Source: Porphyrobacter sp. (lineage in GTDB: Bacteria; Pseudomonadota; Alphaproteobacteria; Sphingomonadales; Sphingomonadaceae). Taken from it: a DNA stretch of 64,000 nucleotides. The notes beneath the pieces are model-generated. The model was not told where the DNA came from. It made no database searches and saw only the letters and a program-made list of their open reading frames with translations. Location of the stretch: assembly GCA_016125555.1 (NCBI GenBank), contig WGLN01000015.1, positions 1 through 64,000 of the forward strand. Reading direction: 5' to 3'. Both the position numbers and the translations under genes were made by a program. This document shows positions 1-8,056 of the stretch, piece after piece (within the stretch, counting starts at the first letter, position 1; each line of letters starts with the position of its first letter).

Positions 1-1
1 C

Positions 2-127
2 GTGATCAAACAGCTGCCCAGCTGGTTCCACCACTACAACACCGTCCACCCGCATCGCGCCCTTGGCTACCTCGCCCCGCGCGAATACATCACCCAATCA
101 ACCAGTGAGGAACTGTCCGGGAATTAA
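2..127 (+). mobile_element. IS3-family transposase (orfB), C-terminal end, partial
   Basis: The reading frame enters from the left edge and ends at the TAA at 125-127, giving about 41 residues. It contains the YNTVHPHRALGYLAPREY motif, which matches the end of the integrase core (rve_3) of IS3-family orfB transposases. The rest of the element lies outside the window. The right inverted repeat should lie just after the stop codon, between about 128 and 150, because the next frame is the beheaded remainder of a host regulator. The insertion therefore probably interrupted that regulator. Family assignment is fairly sure, but the exact IS group cannot be given from so short a piece. Confidence 0.75.
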
Positions 128-141
128 GGGGCAACAACATC

Positions 142-462
142 CGCCTAGCGACCCGTCACATGCGGTTCTTGAGTGAGCTCTATGCCGATGCCAGCCTTCA
201 ATCTATTAGCGCCCGGGTGGCGAGCCGCATCCTTGCACTTTCGCGAAGCTTCGGTCGCGAGACCGATGATGGCGTGGAGCTTCTGGTCGCAATGAGTCAA
301 AGCGAACTCGCTGCGATGGTTGGGGGCGCACGACAAACCATCAACAAGGTGATCGTTCAACTCCGCAAGGATGGCTTGCTAAGTGTTCGCAATGGCCACT
401 TAGTGGTTCATTCAATTGATGCTTTGAGGCGTCGCGCATCCGGCATTGACCTCCCGTTTTAG
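142..462 (+). pseudogene. Crp/Fnr-family regulator, 5' end lost at IS junction
   Basis: This frame encodes the C-terminal half of a Crp/Fnr regulator. It shows the dimer-helix end (RHMRFLSELYADASLQSISA) and a winged helix-turn-helix (SQSELAAMVGGARQTINKV, then LRKDGLL and a wing). The N-terminal cyclic-nucleotide-binding domain, normally about 130 residues, is absent. In-frame sequence runs upstream without a stop straight into the IS end. An ATG exists at 160, but the resulting 100-residue protein would lack the sensor domain and half of the dimer helix. The simplest reading is disruption by the IS element at the left. Expression of a DNA-binding fragment cannot be excluded. Confidence 0.75.
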
Positions 463-597
463 CCATTCGGGGGGAGATGCTGAGCGAAGAATAGGCATGA
501 CGCTGGGCTCACCTGTCTGAAGACATCAGCGCAGCGTAAATTGTAACCACGTTTATTCGCTCAAGGTCACAATCGCGTCCCTTGGAGGAGAGCCATG

Positions 598-783
598 TCA
601 GGCCCCACGCTCGGCAACATTGCGGATCCACTCATCGATCTCGGACTCGACCCAAACCGTGCATTTCGGGACCAGCGACCGAGATCGCGGAAACCTGCCG
701 TCGTTCATGCGCTGGTAGATTGCAGATCGCTTGAGACCGACCCGGGCGATGACCTCGGGCAGGCGGAGAAATCGTCCGTCCAA
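598..783 (-). CDS. AlpA-family transcriptional regulator
   Basis: This 61-residue protein starts MDGRFLRLPEVIARVGLKRS and matches small AlpA/excisionase-like DNA-binding proteins of the MerR-like winged-helix type. The pattern is RFLRLPEV, then a helix-turn-helix (ARVGLKRSAIYQRMNDGRFP), then a wing with SEIDEWI. Such proteins usually control integrases or replication genes of integrated elements and prophages. The neighbours on the same strand are a frameshifted HTH gene and a Toprim remnant, as expected for an element in decay. No integrase is visible in the window. The start at 783 keeps the conserved N-terminus, and the length is usual for the family. Confidence 0.8.
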   Translation of the reverse strand: MDGRFLRLPEVIARVGLKRSAIYQRMNDGRFPRSRSLVPKCTVWVESEIDEWIRNVAERGA

Positions 784-875
784 AGAAGTGGTGACGCAGC
801 ATCGGTGGTCTGGGGAATAACATCCATTGAATTGTTCAGTCCTTACAAGCTTGGTCCCCTCCGACGCGCATTGCG

Positions 876-1375
876 TTAGCGACCGAGTGACATGGCGATG
901 TCGCAGCCAACCAGGTCATCGATATACTTGGCCACCATCCGAGCAACGAGCTGCCGTTTACCCAGCGCGGCCGGACGTCCTCGACCCTTCGGCCGAACGT
1001 GCGCTCAAGGTGGGTCGGCAAGGCACTGAAGAATTCTTCAAGGTCCGCGCCCATCTCGCTGCGCATCCACTTGCGGGCCAGATCCTCCTGCCCCGCCAAC
1101 GCCAGGACGATGGTCAGGCGGGGGAAGGCGCCGCAGGCGGTGACGATGCGGGCGGCTTCATAGAAAGCAATTGGGCGTTCGCCGCGCAAAACGCTGAGCA
1201 ATGTCTCGCGGTGCATTCCGACGTCGCTGGAAATCTGGTGGCGGGGCTTGCCGAGCCCAGCCTCCGTCGGCGCAACGGGTGCCTCGCGGGCTATGCGTAC
1301 GCTTGCCCACTCATCGCCGATAACGGACACATATTGCTTGAACAGCGCCTCTTCCCAGAGAAGCCGGATCGCCAA
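876..1375 (-). pseudogene. Element-borne helix-turn-helix protein with a frameshift
   Basis: The minus-strand frame encodes a protein with an HTH-like segment ([21 protein letters not shown]) followed by an alpha-helical tail ([20 protein letters not shown]). After VEDVRPRW the frame drifts into low-quality sequence. One frame over, the tail continues sensibly as [19 protein letters not shown] and so on to a stop at 876-878. Adding one G to the G run (plus-strand CCC at 961-963) restores a single frame. This is a one-base deletion or a sequencing error. The 5' end is also unclear: only a TTG at 1375 is available, with an in-frame stop shortly upstream. Function is unknown; a DNA-binding role in the island is inferred. 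Confidence 0.55.
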
Positions 1376-1395
1376 CAGATCGGTGAGTGTCGCAT

Positions 1396-1734
1396 CTGCT
1401 GTTCAAGCAGGCCGTCAACTCTGTCCGTATCGAGGTCGACAGAACGCCCGGCGACGAGGTGCCGGCCCTCGTGTCGATAAACTTCGCGGCCGGGCTCCTC
1501 GGCCAGCTCGCCGCCCGGATCGTTGTCCACGAATAGGAAAAGTTCGCGCACGCTCTCCGGGATCGTTATGAGGCCGAAGCGCTCATTGCCCAAGGTTGCC
1601 CAGCAGGGGATACGATCCCGTGTCGTCGATGTTGCCTGTCTAAGACGTTTATGCAACAGGCCTGCAGGTTTGGTCAGCTTGCCAATTGTTGGTGAGGCCA
1701 TGTAGCCGACCCTACAGGATGGCGACCAAGTCAT
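1396..1734 (-). pseudogene. Toprim-domain (primase-like) protein remnant
   Basis: The frame carries a recognisable Toprim-like stretch: ATLGNERFGLITIPESVREL, then LFVDNDPGGELAEE, in which the DxD acidic motif is seen. This resembles the Toprim part of the mobile-element primase/helicase proteins (DUF7146 type) common in sphingomonad islands and plasmids. The zinc-finger and upstream primase parts are missing. The 5' portion (MTWSPSCRVGYM) looks non-coding, and the 3' end runs into the frame of the next gene. I read it as a degenerate fragment. Orientation and spacing are consistent with a former element operon together with the HTH and AlpA genes downstream. Confidence 0.5.
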
Positions 1735-2466
1735 AATCCGAAGGTTGCGCTCTCATCAAGCGCTTCACGACGTGCTCTACGCTGTCCGGGGATCGCCAGA
1801 GACGTTCGTCAGGCGGATCGCTCTGGACCTGACCAAAAATCGCCTTTCTGTCCTGACCGACCATCCCGCTTACCCAAGCTGGAACGATGTGCAGCGAAAG
1901 ACAATCAATGTCGTTGGTAAAGTGATCTGGATTCGTTCTGAGGTGTCGTGAGTGGGAGTGGAGTTGCTAGCGGCATACTTTGACTTGCGCGGTGAATGCC
2001 CATTGCTTTGGGTAAGCAAAACGGTTTGCCGCGATCGAATTTCTGCTCATCGCAAAGGTCCCAGGATGGGGGTATTACCGGGGGTATGTTTTGCGAATTC
2101 AATTAAAAAATGGCTATATAACAACGAGATTGTAGGGATCGGTGGGTCCCTCCTCCGCTACCACATCGCGACGCTCCCGGCGTGGGGCGAGTGCGGCGGA
2201 CCGCCTGAAGGCGCTGCCTTTCGCGTGGTAGTGGTCGGCCAGCCCCGCAAAAACCGCCATGTCCTGCCTTGCACGGCGCGACCCGCCGGTTCGCGGCCAC
2301 GTCCCGATTGGGGCACGGTACGCCGCGTCCGCCGGCGCTTGCGGCCGGGTGCCGGAACATCTCGCCGCGCCCTCCATTGCTTTGGTGACCCTGCATTCTG
2401 CAGCCGCGGCGCGGACGCCCCGGCAATCGCGCGGATGCTTCCCCTAAGCAAGCGAAAGGGCGACCA
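1735..2466. other. Gene-free stretch, lower G+C island edge
   Basis: No convincing gene was found in this 730-base stretch. Short frames exist on both strands (for example 1745-1951 plus, 1905-2102 minus) but none resembles a known family. The part from about 1900 to 2140 is clearly richer in A+T than the rest of the window. It contains a near-tandem GGGGGTA repeat (GGGGGTATTACCGGGGGTA) around 2068-2086. From about 2164 the G+C rises to core level. The promoter of the aldehyde dehydrogenase at 2467 should be in the last part, but no strong sigma-70 boxes are visible. Confidence 0.6.
2147..2163 (+). other. Possible attachment-site relic (tRNA 3'-end-like)
   Basis: The sequence TCCCTCCTCCGCTACCA ends in CCA and looks like the last bases of a tRNA gene. 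It sits exactly where A+T-rich island-like sequence gives way to core-like genes. Islands that integrate into tRNA 3' ends leave such a partial copy at the far end, which here would be the right end, with the intact tRNA left of the window. The preceding bases do not form a normal T-arm, so this is not a tRNA. The call is an inference. Confidence 0.3.
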
Positions 2467-3846
2467 ATGTCAGCCATCCGGACCTGTAACCCGGCCAGCG
2501 GCGAGGAACTCGAAACCTATCCTATTGAGGAGGAGCGCGCCGTCTTCGCCAAGATCGAAGCCGCCCATCGTGCCTTTCTCGACTGGCGCGGCAAGTCGCA
2601 CGAGGAGCGCGCGCTCTACCTGCGCAGGATCGCCGCCGTCCTGCGCGATAATGCGGACAGGTTTTCCGAACTGATGACCCGCGAAGTGGGCAAGCTGCTG
2701 CGCGACGGCCAGACCGAAGTGGAAATCTGTGCGCGCATCTTCGAATATACCGCGGAACACGGGCCGGACGAACTGGCAGACGAGGAGCGCCGCTACGCCG
2801 GGGGCAAGAAACGCGGACTTGTCACCTACGCCCCGATCGGCGTGATCTATTCGGTCCAGCCCTGGAACTTCCCGATCTATCAGCCGGTGCGGGTGCTTGC
2901 CGCCAACCTCATGGCGGGCAACGCGGTGATCCTCAAGCACGCCTCGATCTGCACCGGCAGCGGGCTGCTGCTGCGCGACCTGTGCCGCGAGGCTGGGCTG
3001 CCCGAAGATCTGTTCGAGGTGATCATCGTCGATCACGACCTGTCCGACAAGGTCATCGCCCACGAGCTTGTCCGCGGGGTCACCATGACCGGCAGCGATG
3101 CCGCGGGAAGCCATATCGGCCGGCTCGCATCGGAACATCTCAAGAAGACGGTGCTCGAGCTCGGATCAAACGATGCCTATCTCGTGCTCGAGGACGCCGA
3201 CATCGAGCTGGCGGTGAAGACCTGCGTGCAGGGACGCATCTACAACAATGGCGAAACCTGCGTATCGGCCAAGCGCTTCGTTGTGACCGAGGCCGTCTAC
3301 GACGACTTCGTCTCTGCCTTCGTGGAGCGGATGAAAGGCATCGTCCTGGGCGATCCGATGGAGGAGGGCACGCAGCTCGGCCCGCTCTCTAGCCGCGAGC
3401 AATACGAAACCATCGTCGACCAGGTGCAGGAAAGCATCGACAAGGGAGCGAGCCTGCTGTGCGGGGGCGACCCCGAGGACGGGGAGGGCTATTTCTACCC
3501 GGCGACCGTGCTTGCCGACTGCGCGCCGGGGATGCCCGCGCATGACGATGAACTATTCGGCCCGGTTGCGGCGATCATCCGCGCAGCCGACGACGAGGAC
3601 GCGATGCGCATCGCCAATGCCAGCCGTTACGGGCTGGGCGGAGGCATCTTCTCGAAGGACGAGCAGAAGGCGATGCGGCTCGCGCGCGACCATTTCGATA
3701 CGGGCATGGTGCGGATCAATTCCTTCGGGGCGGCCGATCCCAACATGCCTTTCGGCGGCGTCAAGAACTCCGGTTACGGGCGCGAGCACGGCGGGTTCGG
3801 GATGAGGGAATTCGTCAACGCCAAGGCGATCTTCCTGCCCTCCTAG
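2467..3846 (+). CDS. NAD(P)-dependent succinate-semialdehyde dehydrogenase-like ALDH
   Basis: This 459-residue aldehyde dehydrogenase resembles the Sad/YneI type of succinate-semialdehyde dehydrogenases, which oxidise succinate semialdehyde to succinate in the cytoplasm. The active-site residues are visible: Asn134 in QPWNFP, Glu231 in VLELGSNDAYLVL and the nucleophile Cys265 in NNGETCVSAKR. The LGSND after the catalytic Glu, instead of the LGG of most GabD proteins, fits the Sad/YneI branch. Length is normal. The start at 2467 follows an AAGGG ribosome-binding site. The gene lies at the border of the island and is followed at 45 bases by an NAD(P)-binding protein. The substrate is inferred from the family; other short semialdehydes are possible. 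Confidence 0.8.
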   Translation: MSAIRTCNPASGEELETYPIEEERAVFAKIEAAHRAFLDWRGKSHEERALYLRRIAAVLRDNADRFSELMTREVGKLLRDGQTEVEICARIFEYTAEHGPDELADEERRYAGGKKRGLVTYAPIGVIYSVQPWNFPIYQPVRVLAANLMAGNAVILKHASICTGSGLLLRDLCREAGLPEDLFEVIIVDHDLSDKVIAHELVRGVTMTGSDAAGSHIGRLASEHLKKTVLELGSNDAYLVLEDADIELAVKTCVQGRIYNNGETCVSAKRFVVTEAVYDDFVSAFVERMKGIVLGDPMEEGTQLGPLSSREQYETIVDQVQESIDKGASLLCGGDPEDGEGYFYPATVLADCAPGMPAHDDELFGPVAAIIRAADDEDAMRIANASRYGLGGGIFSKDEQKAMRLARDHFDTGMVRINSFGAADPNMPFGGVKNSGYGREHGGFGMREFVNAKAIFLPS

Positions 3847-3890
3847 GCGGATACGGATCGCCCGCCTTCCAGCATTCAAGGAGAACGACA

Positions 3891-4496
3891 ATGCAGATTC
3901 TCGTCGCCGGTTCGACCGGCAAGACCGGCACCCGGCTGGTGCGCGAACTTCATGCGCGAGGCCATGATCCGATCGCGATGGTGCGGTCGGGTTCGGATAC
4001 CTCGGGTTTGCCCGAGGCCGTCGCGCAGCGGCGCGGCGATCTGACCGAGCTCCCCGGGGACCTGACCCGCGGGTGCGAGGTGGTGGTCTTCGCCGCCGGA
4101 GCCGGGGGCGGAACGTCCCAAGAGATGACCGAGAAGGTCGACCGCGACGGCGCGATCCGCCTCATCGACCAGGCAGCCGGCAATGGCGTGCGCCGCTTCG
4201 TGATGCTCAGCAGCATCGGCGCGGGCGATCCCGACCCCGACAGCGAAGTGGCCCACTACCTGGAGGCCAAGCACGCCGCCGACGAACATCTCAAGTCCGC
4301 CGACATCGAATACGCGATCCTGCGGCCCGTGGCGCTCACGGAGGAAGACGGCGGCGGCGCGATCCGCCTGGGAGACGACGTCGACCCGAACGGCAAGGCG
4401 GCGCGGGGCGATGTCGCGCGGGTCCTCGCCGAGGCGGCCGAAGCGCCGCAATGGAAGAACAGGATCGCGCGGATGGAGAGCCTCGATCAGCCGTGA
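3891..4496 (+). CDS. NAD(P)-binding Rossmann protein (atypical SDR, NmrA/YhfK-like)
   Basis: This 201-residue protein begins MQILVAGSTGKTGTRLVREL with the dinucleotide-binding loop GSTGKTG at residues 7-13. It continues with VVVFAAGAG, FVMLSSIGA and YAILRPVALT, the usual landmarks of the single-domain atypical SDR or NAD(P)H-binding group. These proteins lack a classical YxxxK catalytic pair, and their reactions are often unknown; some are flavin reductases or redox sensors. A good ribosome-binding site (AAGGAGAA) precedes the ATG. It probably shares a transcript with the aldehyde dehydrogenase 44 bases upstream. The downstream helicase is convergent. The exact reaction cannot be named. Confidence 0.75.
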   Translation: MQILVAGSTGKTGTRLVRELHARGHDPIAMVRSGSDTSGLPEAVAQRRGDLTELPGDLTRGCEVVVFAAGAGGGTSQEMTEKVDRDGAIRLIDQAAGNGVRRFVMLSSIGAGDPDPDSEVAHYLEAKHAADEHLKSADIEYAILRPVALTEEDGGGAIRLGDDVDPNGKAARGDVARVLAEAAEAPQWKNRIARMESLDQP

Positions 4497-4536
4497 TGCG
4501 CCCGCCGGCGCGCTCGCTTCGTGAGTGCCGCCGGCG

Positions 4537-6264
4537 CTAGGGCTGCTTGCGCCGGCCCGGTTGGGGTTTGGTGCGCTTCGCCGCTCGGCCCGGCTGGCCA
4601 TGGCCGACCGGCTTCGGCTTCACGAACCCGCGGCGCGGAGCATGGCTCTTGCGCGGTGCCTGCGGCGGGCCGGTTTCGGAGCGGTGGATGGCGATCGCTT
4701 CCTCCTCGCCTTCGATTGTTGCGGTGCGCGCCACGGCGCCGGCGAAACGCTCCGCGATGGCGCGCGGGATCTGCACGTAGGTCTCGTTGTGGCCGATGCG
4801 GATCGCGCCGACTTCGCCCCGGGTGATGTGCCCGCGTCGACACAGCAGGGGGAGAATCCAGCGCGGATCGGCGTTGTCGCGGCGGCCGATGTCGAGGCGG
4901 AACCAGACCGTGTCCTCAAAGCCCGGCCGCGGGCCGTCCCTGCGCGTGTCCTGCGCTTCGGCGGCGATCTCCTCGGGCTCGGGCAGGCGCGCGCTGTGGG
5001 CGCGCACCAGCATGGCGGCGATCTGCGCAGGGCTGCGTTCGACAAGCAGCCGCTCGGCGAGCGCGCGGTCGTCCGCGTCGACCTCGACCGGTTCGAGCAG
5101 TTTTTCGAGCAGGCGTTCACGGTCCATCGCCTTGATCGCCTCGCGGCCGGGAACCTCGGTCCATTGCGCCGCGATTCCGGCGTGACGCAGCATCGATTCG
5201 ACCCGCTTGCGGCGCGCAAACGGCACGATGAGCACGGCAGTGCCCTTCTTGCCTGCGCGCCCCGTGCGGCCCGAACGGTGCTGGAGCGTCTCCGCATCGC
5301 GCGGGATCTCGACATGCACCACGAGGCTGAGCGTCGGCAAGTCAATGCCGCGCGCCGCGACATCGGTGGCGACGCAGACCCGCGCGCGGCGGTCGCGCAG
5401 CGCCTGCAACGCCTGGTTGCGTTCCGTTTGCGAGTGTTCGCCCGACAGCGCGACCGCGGCGAAGCCGCGCTCCTGCAAGGTCGCGTGGAGATGGCGGACC
5501 TTCTCGCGCGTGGCGCAGAACAGTATGGCGGTTTCGGCCTCGTGGAAGCGCAGCAGGTTGACGACCGCGTTCTCGATCTCGGGCGGCGACACGGTCACCG
5601 CCTGATAGGCGATGTCGCCGTGGCCGCGCCCTTCGCCGAGCGCCGCGATCCGCAGCGCATCGCGCTGGTAACGCCGCGCGAGGGCTTCGATCGGGCGGGG
5701 CATGGTCGCCGAGAACAGCAGGGTCCGGCGGGACCCGGGCGTCGCATCGAGGATCGCCTCGAGCTCCTCGCGAAAGCCCATGTCGAGCATCTCGTCCGCC
5801 TCGTCGAGCACGACAGCGGCCAGCTGGGCGAGATCGAGCGCGCCGCGTTCGAGATGGTCGCGCAGCCGGCCGGGCGTGCCGACCACGATGGTCGGGCCGC
5901 AAGCGAGCACCTTGCGCTCCGCCGAGGGGTTCATGCCCCCCACGCAGGTCGCGATCCGCGCCCCGGTGCGGCCGTAGAGCCAGGCGAGTTCGCGGCTGAC
6001 CTGCAAGGCAAGTTCGCGTGTCGGCGCGATGACGAGGGCGCGCGGCGAAGGCGCGGGCGGGGCGCAGCCGGCCGCGTCCAGCAGATCGGCCGCAAGCGCG
6101 AGGCCGAAGGCAAGGGTCTTGCCCGAACCGGTCTGGGCGGAAACGACCAGATCGCGGCCCTGAGCCTCGGGGCGAAGCACCTCGGCCTGCACGGGTGTCG
6201 CGCTGCCATAGGCGCGCTCGGCAAGGGCCGCTTCGATCGAAGCGGAAAGGGGGGGGAAGTTCAT
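4537..6264 (-). CDS. DEAD-box ATP-dependent RNA helicase with DbpA-type RNA-binding domain
   Basis: This 575-residue helicase has all core motifs: Q-motif region at the N-terminus, AQTGSGKT at 43-50, PTRELA at 81-86, DEAD at 154-157, SAT at 185-187, ARGID near 304-308 and HRSGRTGRAG at 329-338. The C-terminus carries a DbpA/CsdA-like RNA-binding domain (about 465-540, with GEVGAIRIGHNETYVQIP). A lysine- and arginine-rich tail follows (KPKPVGHGQPGRAAKRTKPQ). Such enzymes unwind structured RNA in ribosome assembly or cold adaptation, in the cytoplasm. It is transcribed away from the fimbrial locus. A DeaD/CsdA-like role is likely, but the precise paralogue cannot be fixed. Confidence 0.9.
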   Translation of the reverse strand: MNFPPLSASIEAALAERAYGSATPVQAEVLRPEAQGRDLVVSAQTGSGKTLAFGLALAADLLDAAGCAPPAPSPRALVIAPTRELALQVSRELAWLYGRTGARIATCVGGMNPSAERKVLACGPTIVVGTPGRLRDHLERGALDLAQLAAVVLDEADEMLDMGFREELEAILDATPGSRRTLLFSATMPRPIEALARRYQRDALRIAALGEGRGHGDIAYQAVTVSPPEIENAVVNLLRFHEAETAILFCATREKVRHLHATLQERGFAAVALSGEHSQTERNQALQALRDRRARVCVATDVAARGIDLPTLSLVVHVEIPRDAETLQHRSGRTGRAGKKGTAVLIVPFARRKRVESMLRHAGIAAQWTEVPGREAIKAMDRERLLEKLLEPVEVDADDRALAERLLVERSPAQIAAMLVRAHSARLPEPEEIAAEAQDTRRDGPRPGFEDTVWFRLDIGRRDNADPRWILPLLCRRGHITRGEVGAIRIGHNETYVQIPRAIAERFAGAVARTATIEGEEEAIAIHRSETGPPQAPRKSHAPRRGFVKPKPVGHGQPGRAAKRTKPQPGRRKQP

Positions 6265-6659
6265 GGAATTTCTTTCGTGATGCGGCAGGTGCCGGCGGAA
6301 CGATGGCGCTCCGGAGGGGGGATGCGGGGGTGACAGGGGTGCGGGAAGGGGACGAAGCAGGGGCGCGATACCCCCCGCTACTGCCCGTGATGCGCACTCC
6401 TATACTCTATCTTGCGGATATCTGCGCCACAAAAATGGGGTTGCAGAAATGACCGCAAAATCGCCGCGCCATCATCGGGCCAGCGCGGCATCCCCCCTTC
6501 CGCGCTCCACCGTTCGGCCGGCTCGCCGCCGACCCGGGCATGGCAGCCGCTGACCTATCCGGCGGTCCGCCGCATCAACCGGCACATTGCCGACTGTCCA
6601 GCAATGATACACCCGGTTCAGAGCTTAATTTCGGCTCTCTCGAGTTGCCTAACGAATTG
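6265..6659. other. Intergenic region between divergent helicase and fimbrial operon
   Basis: No gene was recognised in these 395 bases. Small frames on both strands show no family resemblance. The region must hold the promoter of the helicase to the left and probably the promoter of the fimbrial operon to the right. It is less G+C-rich around 6390-6440 and 6600-6660. No perfect palindromic operator was seen before the hairpin series that starts at 6660. Confidence 0.5.
6404..6432 (-). promoter_or_regulatory. Possible sigma-70 promoter of the helicase gene
   Basis: Read on the minus strand, TTGTGG (plus 6427-6432) and TAGAGT (plus 6404-6409) are 17 bases apart. This would leave a 5' leader of about 130 bases before the helicase ATG. 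The match to TTGACA/TATAAT is only moderate, and the call rests on spacing and position. Confidence 0.3.
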
Positions 6660-6749
6660 CTAACAGGGGGTAACGGCTGTTAGGGTCCCTGACTGGAAGA
6701 GGGACCGAGTCGCGAAGGCTCGGAGAGGCCGCAGGCTCGCCGGCGGCCT
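6660..6749 (+). promoter_or_regulatory. Structured leader with four consecutive hairpins
   Basis: Four perfect inverted repeats follow each other just before the first fimbrial gene. They are CTAACAG/CTGTTAG (6660-6666, 6677-6683), GGTCCCT/AGGGACC (6684-6690, 6700-6706), CCGAG/CTCGG (6705-6709, 6719-6723) and AGGCCGC/GCGGCCT (6726-6732, 6743-6749). Helices two and three share two bases, so they may compete. The last stem ends only a few bases before the ribosome-binding site AGGGGGGGTGA. This looks like an RNA leader that could control translation or transcript stability. It does not fit the conserved bases of c-di-GMP (GEMM) or other riboswitches I know. Function is inference. Confidence 0.5.
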
Positions 6750-6764
6750 TAGGGGGGGTGATTG

Positions 6765-7286
6765 GTGCGAAGGCAGGTTTTGTCCGCGGCGATTGGGCTC
6801 GGCGCATGTGTGGCGGCACCTGCTGCAGCACGCGAATCCGTTGCCATCACGATCGTCGGGAAAATCGAGCCTTCCTGCCGCCTCGGTCTTGCGAACAACA
6901 CCCTCGACGTCGGATCGCTCGACAGCGGCGGCTCGGCACGGATCGGTTTCGATCTCGACTGCAACACGCCGTTCCAGATGTCGGTCGCGTCGCGCAACGG
7001 CGGCCTTGCCGCAGGCTATGAAGGCCCGGTCACGGGAGCCTTCGAACGCAGCGTCGCCTATCGTGCCGAGCTGGTGATGCCGCTCGACGACGGCTCGCAG
7101 ATCGAAACGCAATGCGACAGCGAGGCACTGGCGGCGAACGCGGCCTGCGGGCTCGTCAGCTCGGGTCTCCAGACCGCGATTGCCCAGTCGGGGAGCCTGA
7201 CCGTCGCCTGGCAGGCGTCTTCTCAGCCGCGTCTCGCCGGGGATTATTCCGACGTGATCACCGTCACGGTCGAGTTTGCTCCATGA
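6765..7286 (+). CDS. Spore coat U domain fimbrial subunit (minor pilin-like)
   Basis: This 173-residue secreted protein has a signal peptide (RRQVLSAAIGLGACVAAPAAA) and a spore-coat-U (SCPU) domain: VGKIEPSCRLG near the start, paired cysteines, and DYSDVITVTVEF at the end. SCPU proteins are subunits of archaic chaperone-usher pili (Csu type), assembled in the periplasm by donor-strand exchange. I chose the GTG at 6765 because AGGGGGGGTGA lies directly upstream; a TTG at 6762 is an alternative. It is the first gene of the locus and sits immediately behind the hairpin leader. It is more divergent than the two following pilins and may be a minor subunit. Confidence 0.8.
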   Translation: MRRQVLSAAIGLGACVAAPAAARESVAITIVGKIEPSCRLGLANNTLDVGSLDSGGSARIGFDLDCNTPFQMSVASRNGGLAAGYEGPVTGAFERSVAYRAELVMPLDDGSQIETQCDSEALAANAACGLVSSGLQTAIAQSGSLTVAWQASSQPRLAGDYSDVITVTVEFAP

Positions 7287-7419
7287 ATTATCGAACCAAA
7301 CCAAGGCGCCTTGGCCAACAGGGGCCGAACTGGTCGTCCCGCAATGTCGACGGGCGGGGTACTTCTTGCGTCGACAATCCGGGGACGAGCGATCGTCCCG
7401 CAAACGAAGGAAACCTCAG

Positions 7420-8031
7420 ATGAAACTGAAGCTCGCAATGCTCGCGGGTGTGGCTGTCGCCATGTCGGCGACCGCGGCGCACGCCGCCGATACCGCTCAG
7501 GCACAGTTCAACCTGTCGGCCGAGGCGCCCGATACCTGCTACATCCTGTCGATCACCGCCAACACGGTTCCCGCCGACGCGACCTTCACCGGTCCGCAGG
7601 CGTCGGGTGCTTCGGTGAGCGGCGAACTGAACTTCGGCACGGTGCTGGCCGATCCGACCACCGCCAAGGCGGTCGCATCGACCACCGATCTCAGCATCAA
7701 CGCCTACTGCAACTACGCCACGCACTCGGTGAAGATGAGCTCGGCCAATGGCGGCCTCGTGACCGACAACACCTCGGCTTCGGTCGGCACCTTCCACCGC
7801 CGTATCAGCTACACTGCCGATCTGACCTGGAACGGCTTGGCCGATCAGCTGGTGGCAACGGCCGACAAGACCACCCGCACCGCGACCCCGCTCGAATCCG
7901 ACGGTGAGAACCTCGCGCTGGCGGTGAACGGCACGGCCAACCTCGTCATCAACACCGATGCCGACACGGTTCCGCTGCTGCAGGGTGCCTATTCGGACAC
8001 GCTGACCATCACCTTCGGCCCGCAGATCTGA
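7420..8031 (+). CDS. Spore coat U domain major pilin-like subunit
   Basis: This 203-residue protein has a clear signal peptide (MKLKLAMLAGVAVAMSATAAHA) and the features of SCPU pilins: a cysteine near the start of the mature protein (APDTCYIL), a second in AYCNYA, the SSANGGLVT motif and a terminal AYSDTLTITFGP strand. The ATG at 7420 has the ribosome-binding site GAAGGAAA. Frame is open further upstream to 7276, but that part overlaps the preceding gene and lacks a signal peptide. Mature proteins of this kind polymerise into the fimbrial rod at the cell surface. It resembles the next gene strongly enough to suggest an ancient duplication. Confidence 0.85.
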   Translation: MKLKLAMLAGVAVAMSATAAHAADTAQAQFNLSAEAPDTCYILSITANTVPADATFTGPQASGASVSGELNFGTVLADPTTAKAVASTTDLSINAYCNYATHSVKMSSANGGLVTDNTSASVGTFHRRISYTADLTWNGLADQLVATADKTTRTATPLESDGENLALAVNGTANLVINTDADTVPLLQGAYSDTLTITFGPQI

Positions 8032-8056
8032 TCCGGCCAGAGAAAGGACAACTTCG

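Noticed and set aside
595..879. 94-residue open frame on the plus strand opposite the AlpA gene
   Set aside because: No family match; the minus-strand AlpA protein has clear HTH features.
2147..2163. Complete tRNA gene ending at 2163
   Set aside because: No cloverleaf can be formed upstream: the T-arm bases are not canonical and no anticodon arm is seen. Only a relic of the 3' end is possible.
4525..6333. 602-residue open frame on the plus strand opposite the RNA helicase
   Set aside because: It mirrors the codon structure of the helicase gene, has no signal, domain or ribosome-binding site, and is a typical high-G+C antisense frame.
6660..6749. c-di-GMP (GEMM) or cobalamin riboswitch
   Set aside because: The conserved GEMM core bases and the cobalamin box are absent, although several hairpins exist.
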